A DNA stretch of 63,863 nt, taken from NCBI GenBank assembly GCA_042408595.1, contig JBHOQX010000020.1, positions 1 through 63,863 of the forward strand, read 5' to 3'. The DNA comes from JBHOQX01 sp042408595 (GTDB lineage: Bacteria > Chloroflexota > Chloroflexia > Chloroflexales > Roseiflexaceae). Below the pieces are notes generated by a model that was given only the letters and a program-made list of their open reading frames with translations, made no database searches and had not been told where the DNA came from. Of the stretch, positions 17,785 to 25,811 are shown in pieces. The translations under genes were made by a program, and so were the position numbers. Position 1 is the first letter of the stretch. The number at the start of each line of letters is the position of its first letter.

Positions 17785-19191
17785 CTATGGCGGCGCGGCC
17801 GTCGGCGCGGGGGTCTCGCCGGGGGCGGCCGTGCGCGCAGGGGTCGCAGCCGGTGTCGGCGAGGGCGGCTCCTGTGTCGGCGCCTGTGTCGCCTCCGGGG
17901 CTTGGGTGGGGGCGGGGGTCTCGGTCTGCTGCGGCGTAGCTGTCGCCGGCGCGCGGAGCGTGACCGTCACCTGCGGGACCGGCCCGCCGAACGATAGCCC
18001 CGAGGGGAGCGTGATCGTCGGTGTGAGCGTGTAGGTGCCCGGGCCGAGCCCGCTGAGGCTGACCGTGCCGGCGAGCGACGATGCGTCGAGTTGGGCGAGC
18101 TGGGCCGCCGGCCCGCTGATCGGCACCTGCACAACCTGCGGGCTGAGCGAGGCGAGCAGGCCGGGCGGGATGTTCGCCATCTGCACCGGCACCGGCAGGG
18201 TCACGCGGAAGGTTCCCGGCACTGGCGCGATCTGCACCGTCACCTGCACCCGTGACGGCTCGCCCTGCTCCAGAACGACATCCGGCGGCACCTCCAGGTC
18301 CACGGTGCGCACCACAGTGGTATTCGCGCCGTCGATCGAAACCTCTTTCGTCGGTACGTTCTGCACGGCGTCCAGCGGGCCGGCGCTCCCCGTGAGGGTG
18401 ACAAACTGCGGCTCGACCTTCACGCCGGCGACCTGATACCCGGTGGCCGGCGCGCCCGTCACCCGCGGAACAATCGGCACGCGCTTGATCCCGACGCTCG
18501 ACCGGATCGGTACGAGTACCTCGACCGTCGCCGGGTTGATGGTGACGCCGCGCACCTCTTCGCCACCGCTAGTGAGCGCCACCAGCGCGCGCGATGAGCT
18601 GTAGTTCGCCGTCAGTCGGTCGATATCCGCCGTGACCTGCGCCCGCGCCACCTGCTCGACCAACCCGCGCGGGCCGCTGACCTGCGCCGTGGTGATGGGC
18701 ACACCGCCGAAGGTGATGACCGGCTCGCCCCGCTCGTAGCTGAAGGGCACGTTGCCGGTCACTTCGATCGTGAGCGGAACGGTCGCCGTGATCACCTCTT
18801 CCAGCCGGATCGACTCGTTCGCCGGCTCAGCGGAGAAGCGCACCCGCACCAGGCCGGTGCGCCGGGTATCGACCAGCACCGGAACGACATGCTCGCCGGG
18901 GCCGCGCCCGCTCATATCCACGAACGCCTTCAGGTCGCTGCGCGTGATCGAGCGCACGGTCTGGGCATCCGCCGCTGCGGTGACATCCACCACCGGCAGG
19001 TTGGTGCGCGGCGTGCCGTCGGGGTTGACGACCACCAGGCCAGGTGATACGCCTTCGATCTGTACCGGCACGTCGCCGAAGGTGGCGGTCGTATCCGGAT
19101 TCTCCGTGTACGTTACATACAGCCAGAGTGCGACGGCAAGCCCGAGCGAGAGCACGATCCGTAAGCCGGTTGTTCGCAGCCAGCGCGTCAT
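17785..19191 (-). CDS. ybbR: YbbR domain protein, regulator partner of CdaA
   Basis: A 468-residue protein with one N-terminal membrane helix (residues about 11-27) followed by an extracytoplasmic region of four YbbR-like beta domains (about 30-400). The C-terminal 65 residues are a Pro/Thr/Ala/Glu-rich low-complexity tail. In Firmicutes the CdaR/YbbR protein binds and modulates the diadenylate cyclase CdaA. Its ATG overlaps the cdaA stop by 4 bp (ATGA), so the pair is translationally coupled. The disordered tail is not part of the known family core and may reach into the cell wall (inference). Confidence 0.88.
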   Translation of the reverse strand: MTRWLRTTGLRIVLSLGLAVALWLYVTYTENPDTTATFGDVPVQIEGVSPGLVVVNPDGTPRTNLPVVDVTAAADAQTVRSITRSDLKAFVDMSGRGPGEHVVPVLVDTRRTGLVRVRFSAEPANESIRLEEVITATVPLTIEVTGNVPFSYERGEPVITFGGVPITTAQVSGPRGLVEQVARAQVTADIDRLTANYSSSRALVALTSGGEEVRGVTINPATVEVLVPIRSSVGIKRVPIVPRVTGAPATGYQVAGVKVEPQFVTLTGSAGPLDAVQNVPTKEVSIDGANTTVVRTVDLEVPPDVVLEQGEPSRVQVTVQIAPVPGTFRVTLPVPVQMANIPPGLLASLSPQVVQVPISGPAAQLAQLDASSLAGTVSLSGLGPGTYTLTPTITLPSGLSFGGPVPQVTVTLRAPATATPQQTETPAPTQAPEATQAPTQEPPSPTPAATPARTAAPGETPAPTAAPP

Positions 19192-19991
19192 TTGCCCGCC
19201 TCATCCAGCGGCACTTTGAGCAACCCGGCCAGCAGATGCCGCAAGCGCGCCTCGTTCAGGTAGCTCACCATCCGGCCGTCCTGCACAAGCGAGATCGCGC
19301 CAGTCTCCTCGGAGACGACGATCGCGATCGCGTCCGACTGCTCGGTGATACCCTTGGCAGCGCGGTGGCGCGTGCCGTAGCGCCGCTGCCCGACAACATC
19401 CTCGCTCAGTGGGAGCACGACATTCGCCGCCAGGATGCGGTTGCCGCGCAGGATGACCGCCATATCGTGCAGCGGCGCGTTCGGGTAGAAGATATTCAGC
19501 AGCAGCGGCACCGCCAGCCGCGCATCCAGTATAACGCCGCGATCGGCATACTCTTGCAGGCCGGTCTCGCGCTCCAGCACCATCAGTGCGCCGACCCCCT
19601 GCTGCGAGAGTTGCTGCGCGGCGCGCGCCACGCCGTTGATCGTCTCCACCAACTCGGGGTTCGCCGTGCGGCCAAACGGCAGGCCGAGCAGATCGTGGGT
19701 GCGGCCGAGCGACTCGAGCGCGCGCCGCAACTCCGGCTGAAACAGGATGGGGATGCTGATAATCAGCGCTGGCTGGATGATGCGCAGCAGCCACGAGAGC
19801 GTGGTGAGGCCGCTGAGGAGCCAGGTGAGCAGAATCGACGCGACCAGCACGATCCCGATACCGCGCAGCAACTGGACGGCGCGGGTGCCGCGGATGACGC
19901 CCAGGAACCAGTAGAAAATCAGCGCGACTATTGTTATGTCCAGTAGCGCCAGCGGAGTGAGGCGCTCGAGGACACGCAGGATGCTCTCCAT
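19188..19991 (-). CDS. cdaA: Diadenylate cyclase CdaA-type (c-di-AMP synthase)
   Basis: A 267-residue membrane enzyme that makes cyclic di-AMP from two ATP. Three membrane helices lie in residues 1-85 and the DAC domain in about 90-240. Seen: PNAPLHDMAVILRGNRI and GTRHRAAKGITEQSDAI with the RHR motif, then VVSEETGAIS. The usual DGA motif reads DMA: the metal-binding Asp is kept and Gly is replaced by Met. The start at 19991 (MESILRVL) fits the family; a longer reading was rejected. It is the first gene of the pair with ybbR. c-di-AMP usually controls potassium and osmotic balance. Confidence 0.9.
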   Translation of the reverse strand: MESILRVLERLTPLALLDITIVALIFYWFLGVIRGTRAVQLLRGIGIVLVASILLTWLLSGLTTLSWLLRIIQPALIISIPILFQPELRRALESLGRTHDLLGLPFGRTANPELVETINGVARAAQQLSQQGVGALMVLERETGLQEYADRGVILDARLAVPLLLNIFYPNAPLHDMAVILRGNRILAANVVLPLSEDVVGQRRYGTRHRAAKGITEQSDAIAIVVSEETGAISLVQDGRMVSYLNEARLRHLLAGLLKVPLDEAGK

Positions 19992-20077
19992 GGTCTCAGG
20001 AACACAAGCCGGCGCGGGTGCGCCGGCTCGTGTGTCGCTTGTCAACGTCGTCCAAAGTGGTCAGCCTGGCGGCGCGT

Positions 20078-23000
20078 TTATCCTTTGACACGCGCCTGCT
20101 GCTGATCCAGCATCCGCCGGGCCGCGGCCTGCAACGCCTCGACACGCTCGATATCCACGCCGGGCTGGCGGGCGAGGCGGGTATAGGTGCGCAGCGCCTG
20201 CTCGTACTCTTCCCGGCGCATCAGCACATCGCCGAGGGTAAAAAGCGTCTCCAGGTCGCTCTGGTCCAGTCCGTAGATCTGGTGCAGCTCAGCGATCGCC
20301 GCATCGTACTCCCGCTGCTGCAGGTAGATCCGCACCATCTGCTTCTTCTCGGCCACCGCGTCCGGGATGCGCCCGGCGAGCGTGTACATGAACGAGAGCC
20401 ACTGGCGTGCTTCCAGGTCGTTCGGCGCGACCCGCACGATCCGGTCGTACAACTCGGCGGCCTTCTCCTGCTGCCCGAGCGTCCAGTGCACTTCCGCCGC
20501 CTGTTGCAGGCTGGCGACCGCGTCCTTGAGTTGGCCGGCCTTGCGTTGCAACTCGGCGACGCGCACCAGCCCTTCCACGCCACGGTCCAGATAGCCGCGC
20601 CGCAGGTTGAGCTGCGCGGCGCGCCGGCCGAGCGGGATGTTGTTCGGCGCGAGCTTGAGCGCGTAGTCGAGCGTCTCGATCGCCCGATCGAGATCCTGGC
20701 GGCTCTCATAGTGGGTCGCCAGTTCATCGAGCTGCGCCAGCGCCTCGTTCAGCCGGCCCTGGCGGAAGTAGATATCGGACAGCTTGGTATAGATCGTGCG
20801 GTCGTACGGCAGGTGTTCCTTGGCCTCACGCAACGCCGCCTCTGCGCCGTCCAGATCGTCCGAGGCGGCGTAGGCTTCGGCCATGCGCCGCACCATATCG
20901 CCGCGCGAGAGCGGCGTGGAGAAGGGGAAGCGCGCGTCGGGCGGGGGCGGCGGCGCGTCGGCGGCCATCTCGTTGGCGCGGCGCAGTTGCGCGAGCGCCT
21001 CCTGCGCCTGGCCAAGCGCGATAGAGCTGTCGGCCATCGCTTGGTAGATGAGCACCGGCGGCAGCATCGGGTCTTCATCCGTCATCCGGAGCGCGGCGGC
21101 CTGCTCGAATGCCAGGAGCGCGGAGGAATGCAGCCCGGCCTCCTGCTCGACGATCCCGAGCACGTAATGCAGGATGGAGACATCCGCAACCAGCAGCGCC
21201 TGGCGATACTCGGCCTGCACCGCGCCGAGATGCTGCGGCCGAGCCTTGAGCGCCTGGATCAGCGAATGGAGCGACTGCCAGACCGCGGCGGGGTGCGCGC
21301 CCTGGAGCGCGAGCGCGATATTCACCCGCGCGATGCCGACCGGGTCGTCCGGCGCGAGCTCCAGAGCGTGGCGGAACTCGCCGAGCGCGGCTTCGTAGCG
21401 CTCGAGCTTCAGCAGCGCCTGGCCGTACTGCGCGTGGATCGCAGCGCTCTCGGGCGCCCACTGCAGGGCGCGGCGGTACTCCTCTAGCGCCTTGTTGGTC
21501 TGCCCCATGCGGAAAGACGCCGCGGCGACGACCGCCAGTTGCGCGGCGGCCTCTGCGCTCCGGCCATCGCCGTGCAGCAGGTCGGCCAGCTTCGAACGGG
21601 CGTTGATCGTGTCGGGCGATAGCTCGATCAGCCGGTAGTACACATCGATCGCGCGGCGCGGCTCGCCCCGGGCGATGTAGGTATCGATCAGTAGTTGGTA
21701 TTTCGTCAGCGCCTCGTCGGGCCGGCCCGCGCGCTCGTAGATCTCGCCCATCCGCAGGTGGATCGGCAGGTAGTCCGGCGCGAGGCGGATGACCTCGTGC
21801 GCGGCGTCCAGCGCGGCGAGCAGCAGCCCCTGCTCGATATACTTCTCGCTGGCGAGGACATACTTCGCCGCGATCTCGTCCAGTCCGGCGGTATCCAGCG
21901 GCGTCACCGGCGCGAAGGCCGGCTTCTCCGGCGGCGGCAGCGCTTCGAGCACCGCCAGCGGGTCGGGCGCGGCCGGCGGCTCGGCGGCGGGCGGCGCCGC
22001 GGCGTCCACCGGGCGCGCAACGCGATCCGGCTTGAGAAAATCGGTGATCGGCCGGATCTTGCCCCACGTCTCCGGCATGCTGTCGGGCAGCGGCGCAGGT
22101 TCCGGCTCGGGCTCCGGCGGCGCGACAAGCGTGCCGGTGCCCATCAGGCGGAGCTTGGCGAACATGTTGCGCTCGGTCAGCTCCTTGGCCTTCTGCTTGA
22201 ACTCGTCGGCGCGCTCCTTGCCCCAGCGCTTGCCCTGCAGGAAGGCGGCCAGCGAGGAGTAGAGCGACGCGGCGCGGGCGATATCGTTCAGCGAGATGTA
22301 GATCGACGCCGCGCTCTCGTACATCTGAATCAGGTCGTCCACCTCGGCGCGGCCGATCGATTGCAGATCGACCAGGCGGAGCGTCTGCTCATACTCGTTC
22401 GCCGCCTGCGGCAACTGCCCCAGCGCCTGGTACGACGCGCCGAGCGCGTAGTGCGCCGAGAGCGCGAACTCCGGGTCGCTGGTCGCCCGGCTCAGGTATG
22501 CCACCGCCTGCTCGTGCTCGCCGCGCTCCTGGCGCAGCAGACCCAGGCTGTAAAAAACGTCGCTGCGCTCCAGGCCGAGCTTGATCGCCCGCTCGTACTG
22601 CTCGATCGCGCCCTCGGCATCCCCGGCCTGCTGGTGCTCCTGCGCCAACGCGATGATCTTCTCCAGCGCGAACTGCTGCGAACGGAGCGCCCCGGTCATC
22701 CCAAGCGGGGCGACCGGCAGGGCACCCTCCGTCCCGCTCGCGACGGCGGTCTGGACGGCCTCGGCGAGGCTGGCATGGAGCGCGGCGAGCTGTTCCTTGG
22801 CCTCACGGTTGCCCGGGTCGAGCCGCAGGGCATCCTCAGCGCGGGCGGCGGCCTCGTCCAGCCGGCCGGCGGCCTGGGCGCGGCGCGAGAGCTCCAGGTA
22901 CTCGGCGGCGGCCTGCCCGGCGGCGCCGGTCTCCTCCAGCAACTGCGCCATCCGCAGGCGGTGATCGTCCGCGTCGGGCCGCAGGCGCAGGACATCGCGC

Positions 23001-23356
23001 AGCGCGTCGATCGCCCGTGGGGCCAGCCGGCGGCTCTGCTGCAGATCGGCGAGCTGGGTGTAGCTGGCGACGGCGGCCGTGATATCGCCGGCCTGCTCAT
23101 GGATGCGGGCGATATATTCGAGAAAGAACGGGTTGTTCTGGTCACCAGCGCGCAGCTCCTCAAACAACTGGAGCGCGCGGTCGTGCCGACCGGTGTTGAA
23201 GAGCGCCACAGCCGCCGACGAGCGGGCATCCACGTCCTGCGGGAATTCCTGGAGCGCGCGCACAGCCTGTTTGAGCGCTTCGTCCCACTGCTTCAGGCGG
23301 GCAGCCTCGCGGCTCTGCTCCATCGCGCGGTCGTACAGGGCTCGGTTGCCGGGCAT
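20078..23356 (-). CDS. Large tetratricopeptide-repeat protein
   Basis: A 1092-residue soluble protein made almost wholly of TPR units (more than 20 by eye), with typical W/L-G-Y-A-F-A-P spacing, for example EALKQAVRALQEFPQDVDAR at the N terminus and EYEQALRTYTRLARQPGVD at the C terminus. A Pro/Ala/Glu-rich linker of about 100 residues (about 420-520) splits the array in two halves. TPR arrays are protein-binding scaffolds; no enzymatic domain or signal peptide is seen. The start at 23356 has GAGAGGA 7 bases upstream. It lies 86 bp upstream of cdaA-ybbR on the same strand, but a functional link is only inferred. Confidence 0.88.
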   Translation of the reverse strand: MPGNRALYDRAMEQSREAARLKQWDEALKQAVRALQEFPQDVDARSSAAVALFNTGRHDRALQLFEELRAGDQNNPFFLEYIARIHEQAGDITAAVASYTQLADLQQSRRLAPRAIDALRDVLRLRPDADDHRLRMAQLLEETGAAGQAAAEYLELSRRAQAAGRLDEAAARAEDALRLDPGNREAKEQLAALHASLAEAVQTAVASGTEGALPVAPLGMTGALRSQQFALEKIIALAQEHQQAGDAEGAIEQYERAIKLGLERSDVFYSLGLLRQERGEHEQAVAYLSRATSDPEFALSAHYALGASYQALGQLPQAANEYEQTLRLVDLQSIGRAEVDDLIQMYESAASIYISLNDIARAASLYSSLAAFLQGKRWGKERADEFKQKAKELTERNMFAKLRLMGTGTLVAPPEPEPEPAPLPDSMPETWGKIRPITDFLKPDRVARPVDAAAPPAAEPPAAPDPLAVLEALPPPEKPAFAPVTPLDTAGLDEIAAKYVLASEKYIEQGLLLAALDAAHEVIRLAPDYLPIHLRMGEIYERAGRPDEALTKYQLLIDTYIARGEPRRAIDVYYRLIELSPDTINARSKLADLLHGDGRSAEAAAQLAVVAAASFRMGQTNKALEEYRRALQWAPESAAIHAQYGQALLKLERYEAALGEFRHALELAPDDPVGIARVNIALALQGAHPAAVWQSLHSLIQALKARPQHLGAVQAEYRQALLVADVSILHYVLGIVEQEAGLHSSALLAFEQAAALRMTDEDPMLPPVLIYQAMADSSIALGQAQEALAQLRRANEMAADAPPPPPDARFPFSTPLSRGDMVRRMAEAYAASDDLDGAEAALREAKEHLPYDRTIYTKLSDIYFRQGRLNEALAQLDELATHYESRQDLDRAIETLDYALKLAPNNIPLGRRAAQLNLRRGYLDRGVEGLVRVAELQRKAGQLKDAVASLQQAAEVHWTLGQQEKAAELYDRIVRVAPNDLEARQWLSFMYTLAGRIPDAVAEKKQMVRIYLQQREYDAAIAELHQIYGLDQSDLETLFTLGDVLMRREEYEQALRTYTRLARQPGVDIERVEALQAAARRMLDQQQARVKG

Positions 23357-23427
23357 GGATTTCCTCTCCAGCGTGTGGACGGGCGTTGGTGTGCACGTTC
23401 TTGCCGCCTGCACGTGGCGGCACGCAT

Positions 23428-23436
23428 ATCATAGCA
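23428..23436 (-). promoter_or_regulatory. Extended -10 promoter of the TPR gene
   Basis: Minus strand TGCTATGAT (23436-23428). The leader is about 65 nt. Confidence 0.45.
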
Positions 23437-23513
23437 TGGAACGGCGCGCCAGTGTGCATCATTTTGTGATCGGGTAGTAAGCATTGCGCAAGGCCGGGCG
23501 CGGGCCACACCGG

Positions 23514-23519
23514 TATAAT
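23514..23519 (+). promoter_or_regulatory. -10 element of the CAP-domain gene
   Basis: TATAAT at 23514-23519, 32 bp before the ATG, without a clear -35. Confidence 0.5.
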
Positions 23520-23551
23520 GCCTTTACAATTGGGACAGTGAAGGAGCGGCT

Positions 23552-24085
23552 ATGCGCAAACGACATCTCGGCCTGACGCTGATCGTGCTCTGCGCGGCGC
23601 TGGCGGCCACCGGAGCCGGCGCAGCCACTGTGCAGCAGACCCACCTGCCGTTGGTGGTGCGCCCCGCCGATCCATCGGCCATCCCGCCGGTGGATCGGGC
23701 GTTGGAGCTCGAGGTGCTGCGACTGCTGAACGAGCGGCGCGTGGCGAACGGATTGCCCCCACTGGCGGAGCACAGTGCCCTCACCCAGGCGGCACGCCGC
23801 CACGCGAACGACATGGCCGCCAGCGGCAACTTCTCGCATACCGGCACAGACGGCTCATCGCCGGAGCAGCGGGTGCGCGCGGCGGCCTACCCCGGCGCGT
23901 ACGCCGGCGAGATCCTCGCCTTTTCATCCGGTTACCCGAACAAGGCCGAGATCGCCGTGCAACTTTGGATGAACAGCCCGCCGCATCGGGCCATTGTGCT
24001 CTCGCCAGATGCGACTGAATTCGGCGCGGGCTACGCTACTGGACCGGCAGGGGACTATTGGGCGGTGGATTTTGGGCGACGCTGA
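23552..24085 (+). CDS. Secreted CAP/SCP-domain protein (YkwD-like)
   Basis: A 177-residue protein with an N-terminal signal peptide (MRKRH basic start, hydrophobic 7-22, AxA-type end near residue 24) and a CAP domain from about residue 50. Conserved CAP residues are visible: ALTQAARRHANDMAASGNFSH with the first His, a GEIL segment with the Glu, and WMNSPPHRAIVL with the second His. CAP proteins of bacteria are secreted and of varied or unknown function. The start ATG at 23552 has GAAGGAG 7 bases upstream. Transcribed alone, divergent from the TPR gene. Confidence 0.9.
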   Translation: MRKRHLGLTLIVLCAALAATGAGAATVQQTHLPLVVRPADPSAIPPVDRALELEVLRLLNERRVANGLPPLAEHSALTQAARRHANDMAASGNFSHTGTDGSSPEQRVRAAAYPGAYAGEILAFSSGYPNKAEIAVQLWMNSPPHRAIVLSPDATEFGAGYATGPAGDYWAVDFGRR

Positions 24086-24089
24086 CCCA

Positions 24090-24210
24090 TCGAGTTCAGA
24101 GTGCAACGTACAACGTTCAAGGTTTAAAGTTCAAAGTTGCAACAGCCATAACGTTGCACGTTGTCTTTGCACTTCGCACGTTGCATTTTGCATGTTGCCC
24201 GTTCCCCCGG
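24090..24210. repeat. Word-like intergenic repeat
   Basis: Short words (AACGTTCAA, AAAGTTCAAAGTT, ACGTTGCA, TTGCA) recur in imperfect 7-9 base steps, for example GTTGCACGTTG and CGCACGTTGCATTTTGCATG. The word GAACGTTCAAAGTTCA recurs at about 51,321-51,336. Confidence 0.55.
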
Positions 24211-24214
24211 CCGC

Positions 24215-25051
24215 TCAGGATTGCAACCTGCGCCGCGGTGCGCCCGGGTCATAGCGCGGAATGCGCTGCTCGATCGTCAATTGGCGGTAGTCCGCCGCGT
24301 TGATCATCAGCATCTTGCCGCTGAGCGCGGTATCGGCCAGGCGCGAATAGATGCGCGGGTCGATCTTGGCCGGGTCGCGGTTGCTGGTGATCACGGTCGG
24401 CAGGCGGTAGTTGTAGCGGTGGTTGATGATCTGGAAAAGCTTCTCGCTGGCCCATGGCGTGGTATTCTCGGTCCCCAGGTCGTCCAGGATCAGCACGCCG
24501 ACATCGCGCACGGTCTCGAAGCGCCGGTCGTACTCTACTTCGCTGGAAGGGCCGAAGGTCGAGCGCAGGTGGTCGAGCAGATCGGGCACGATCGCGAACA
24601 GCACATTGCCGCCGCGCCCCAGAATCTCGTTGGCGATCGCCGCCGCCAGGTGGGTCTTGCCGACGCCATAGGGGCCGAACATCACCAGCCAGCCCTGCGG
24701 CCGGCGGGCGTACTCCAACGCCCGGGCGTAGGCCGCGCGCACGCCGGGCACGTCTGGGTTGAAGTCCTGAAACGTCTTGTCGCGGAACGGCTCGAGGTTG
24801 CTGACGCGCTCCAGCTCGGCGCGGCGGCGTAGCTCGCGCTCCTGCTGCTTGCAGTGGCAGGGGAAGAGCACGCCGAAATGCGGGTGGCCATACGGCACGC
24901 GCTCCTTGTAGAAGCCAACGCCGCCGCAGTCCGGGCAGACGGCGTCATTCGTCGCCGCTGTCTCCCAACTCGAAGAGGTCGCGGTATTTTCCGCGGGTGT
25001 ATTTTTCAATATCGATAGGTCGGTCGGGCCGATTCTGCGCATCTCGTCCAT
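24215..25051 (-). CDS. DnaI/DnaC-like helicase-loader ATPase
   Basis: A 278-residue protein with an N-terminal zinc-type motif (CPDCGG near residue 40, CHCK about 25 residues later) and a AAA+ domain: Walker A GPYGVGKTH, Walker B VLILDDLG, then VITSNRD (sensor 1) and SRLADTAL. The zinc motif plus AAA+ is the layout of DnaI, which loads the DnaB helicase; IstB-type ATPases are related but no IS is nearby. The chosen ATG at 25051 follows GGAGAGGTGGG but overlaps the DnaD-like gene by 107 bp; a TTG closer to the zinc motif is possible. Its place beside DnaD-like and dnaB genes supports the loader role. Confidence 0.85.
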   Translation of the reverse strand: MDEMRRIGPTDLSILKNTPAENTATSSSWETAATNDAVCPDCGGVGFYKERVPYGHPHFGVLFPCHCKQQERELRRRAELERVSNLEPFRDKTFQDFNPDVPGVRAAYARALEYARRPQGWLVMFGPYGVGKTHLAAAIANEILGRGGNVLFAIVPDLLDHLRSTFGPSSEVEYDRRFETVRDVGVLILDDLGTENTTPWASEKLFQIINHRYNYRLPTVITSNRDPAKIDPRIYSRLADTALSGKMLMINAADYRQLTIEQRIPRYDPGAPRRRLQS

Positions 25052-25655
25052 GAGCAGCCCACCTCTCCAGCACCTTGCGGATGTAGCGCCACGAGCGGGC
25101 GTTGGCCCGCACCGCCTCGCGGATCGCGTCCTCGATCCAATGCGCCGGGTAGCGCTCCTCCGCCTCACGCAGTTCGTCCAGCAGCAGCGGCGTCACCAGG
25201 CCGATGTTCTCTTCGTAGAGCGTCACCAGTGCCGGGCGCTCCTCCGGCAGCGGGCTGTTCGGCGCGATCGCCGCCCCGGCCGCGCCGACCCGCTCGGCCC
25301 ACTGCCGGTTCGCCGCGGTATTGATGACATACCAGTTGACCGCCCGCCCGTCGTCCGGCACAACGACATGGAGCAGGGTCGTGCGGCGCACGGCGGCGTC
25401 CAGCCCCTCGGCCAGCAGCTCCTCCGGCGGGCGCAGCCGGGAGACGGCCCGCAGGCTGCGGCGCAGCGTCCGGTCGCCGGCCAGGTCGTCCCAGCTCAGG
25501 CGACGCGGCGCTGGCCCGCGCAGCCGGCTCATCCGGTAGAACACATGGAGAGTCACCTTCAGCTCGCTTGGCAGCGTGATGAGCGGCAGCACTTCGGTGA
25601 ACAGCTCCGGTGGCAGCCCGATGAGCTTGTCGGTTGTAAAGCCGGTGAAGGGCAT
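24945..25655 (-). CDS. DnaD-like primosome protein
   Basis: A 236-residue protein. The N-terminal region (MPFTGFTTDKLIGLPPELFTEV and on) looks like a winged-helix. The C-terminal part has a DnaD/DnaB2-type domain: LYEENIGLVTPLLLDELREA, YPAHWIEDAIREAV, then ARSWRYIRKVLERW, matching the Y..NIG and W.YI..IL..W pattern. In Firmicutes DnaD helps open DNA and recruits DnaI and the helicase. Overlap with the DnaI-like gene and nearness to dnaB make a primosome role likely. The last residues are acidic (DLFELGDSGDE). Confidence 0.8.
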   Translation of the reverse strand: MPFTGFTTDKLIGLPPELFTEVLPLITLPSELKVTLHVFYRMSRLRGPAPRRLSWDDLAGDRTLRRSLRAVSRLRPPEELLAEGLDAAVRRTTLLHVVVPDDGRAVNWYVINTAANRQWAERVGAAGAAIAPNSPLPEERPALVTLYEENIGLVTPLLLDELREAEERYPAHWIEDAIREAVRANARSWRYIRKVLERWAAHGRDAQNRPDRPIDIEKYTRGKYRDLFELGDSGDE

Positions 25656-25740
25656 GGGCGGGTCTCTCGTTCAGCGTGTAGAGATCCGGATGAATGAAGC
25701 ATGTGAAGCATGATGCATGACGAACGACGCATCCTGCCAC

Positions 25741-25797
25741 CGTGTCACCGTGTCACCCCTTCACCCCCTCACCTTGTCATCGTGTCATCGTGTCATA
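25741..25797. repeat. Octamer tandem repeat
   Basis: Copies of CGTGTCAC (2) and TGTCATCG (3, the last imperfect) lie in the gap after the unknown membrane-protein gene. They are rotations of the TGACACGA unit found on the other strand at 55503-55534. Confidence 0.75.
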
Positions 25798-25811
25798 CCA
25801 GCCGCCCCGCG

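Noticed and set aside
24215..25051. IstB-type ATPase of an insertion sequence
   Set aside because: There is no istA-like transposase or terminal repeat, and the N-terminal zinc motif and dnaD/dnaB neighbours fit a helicase loader.
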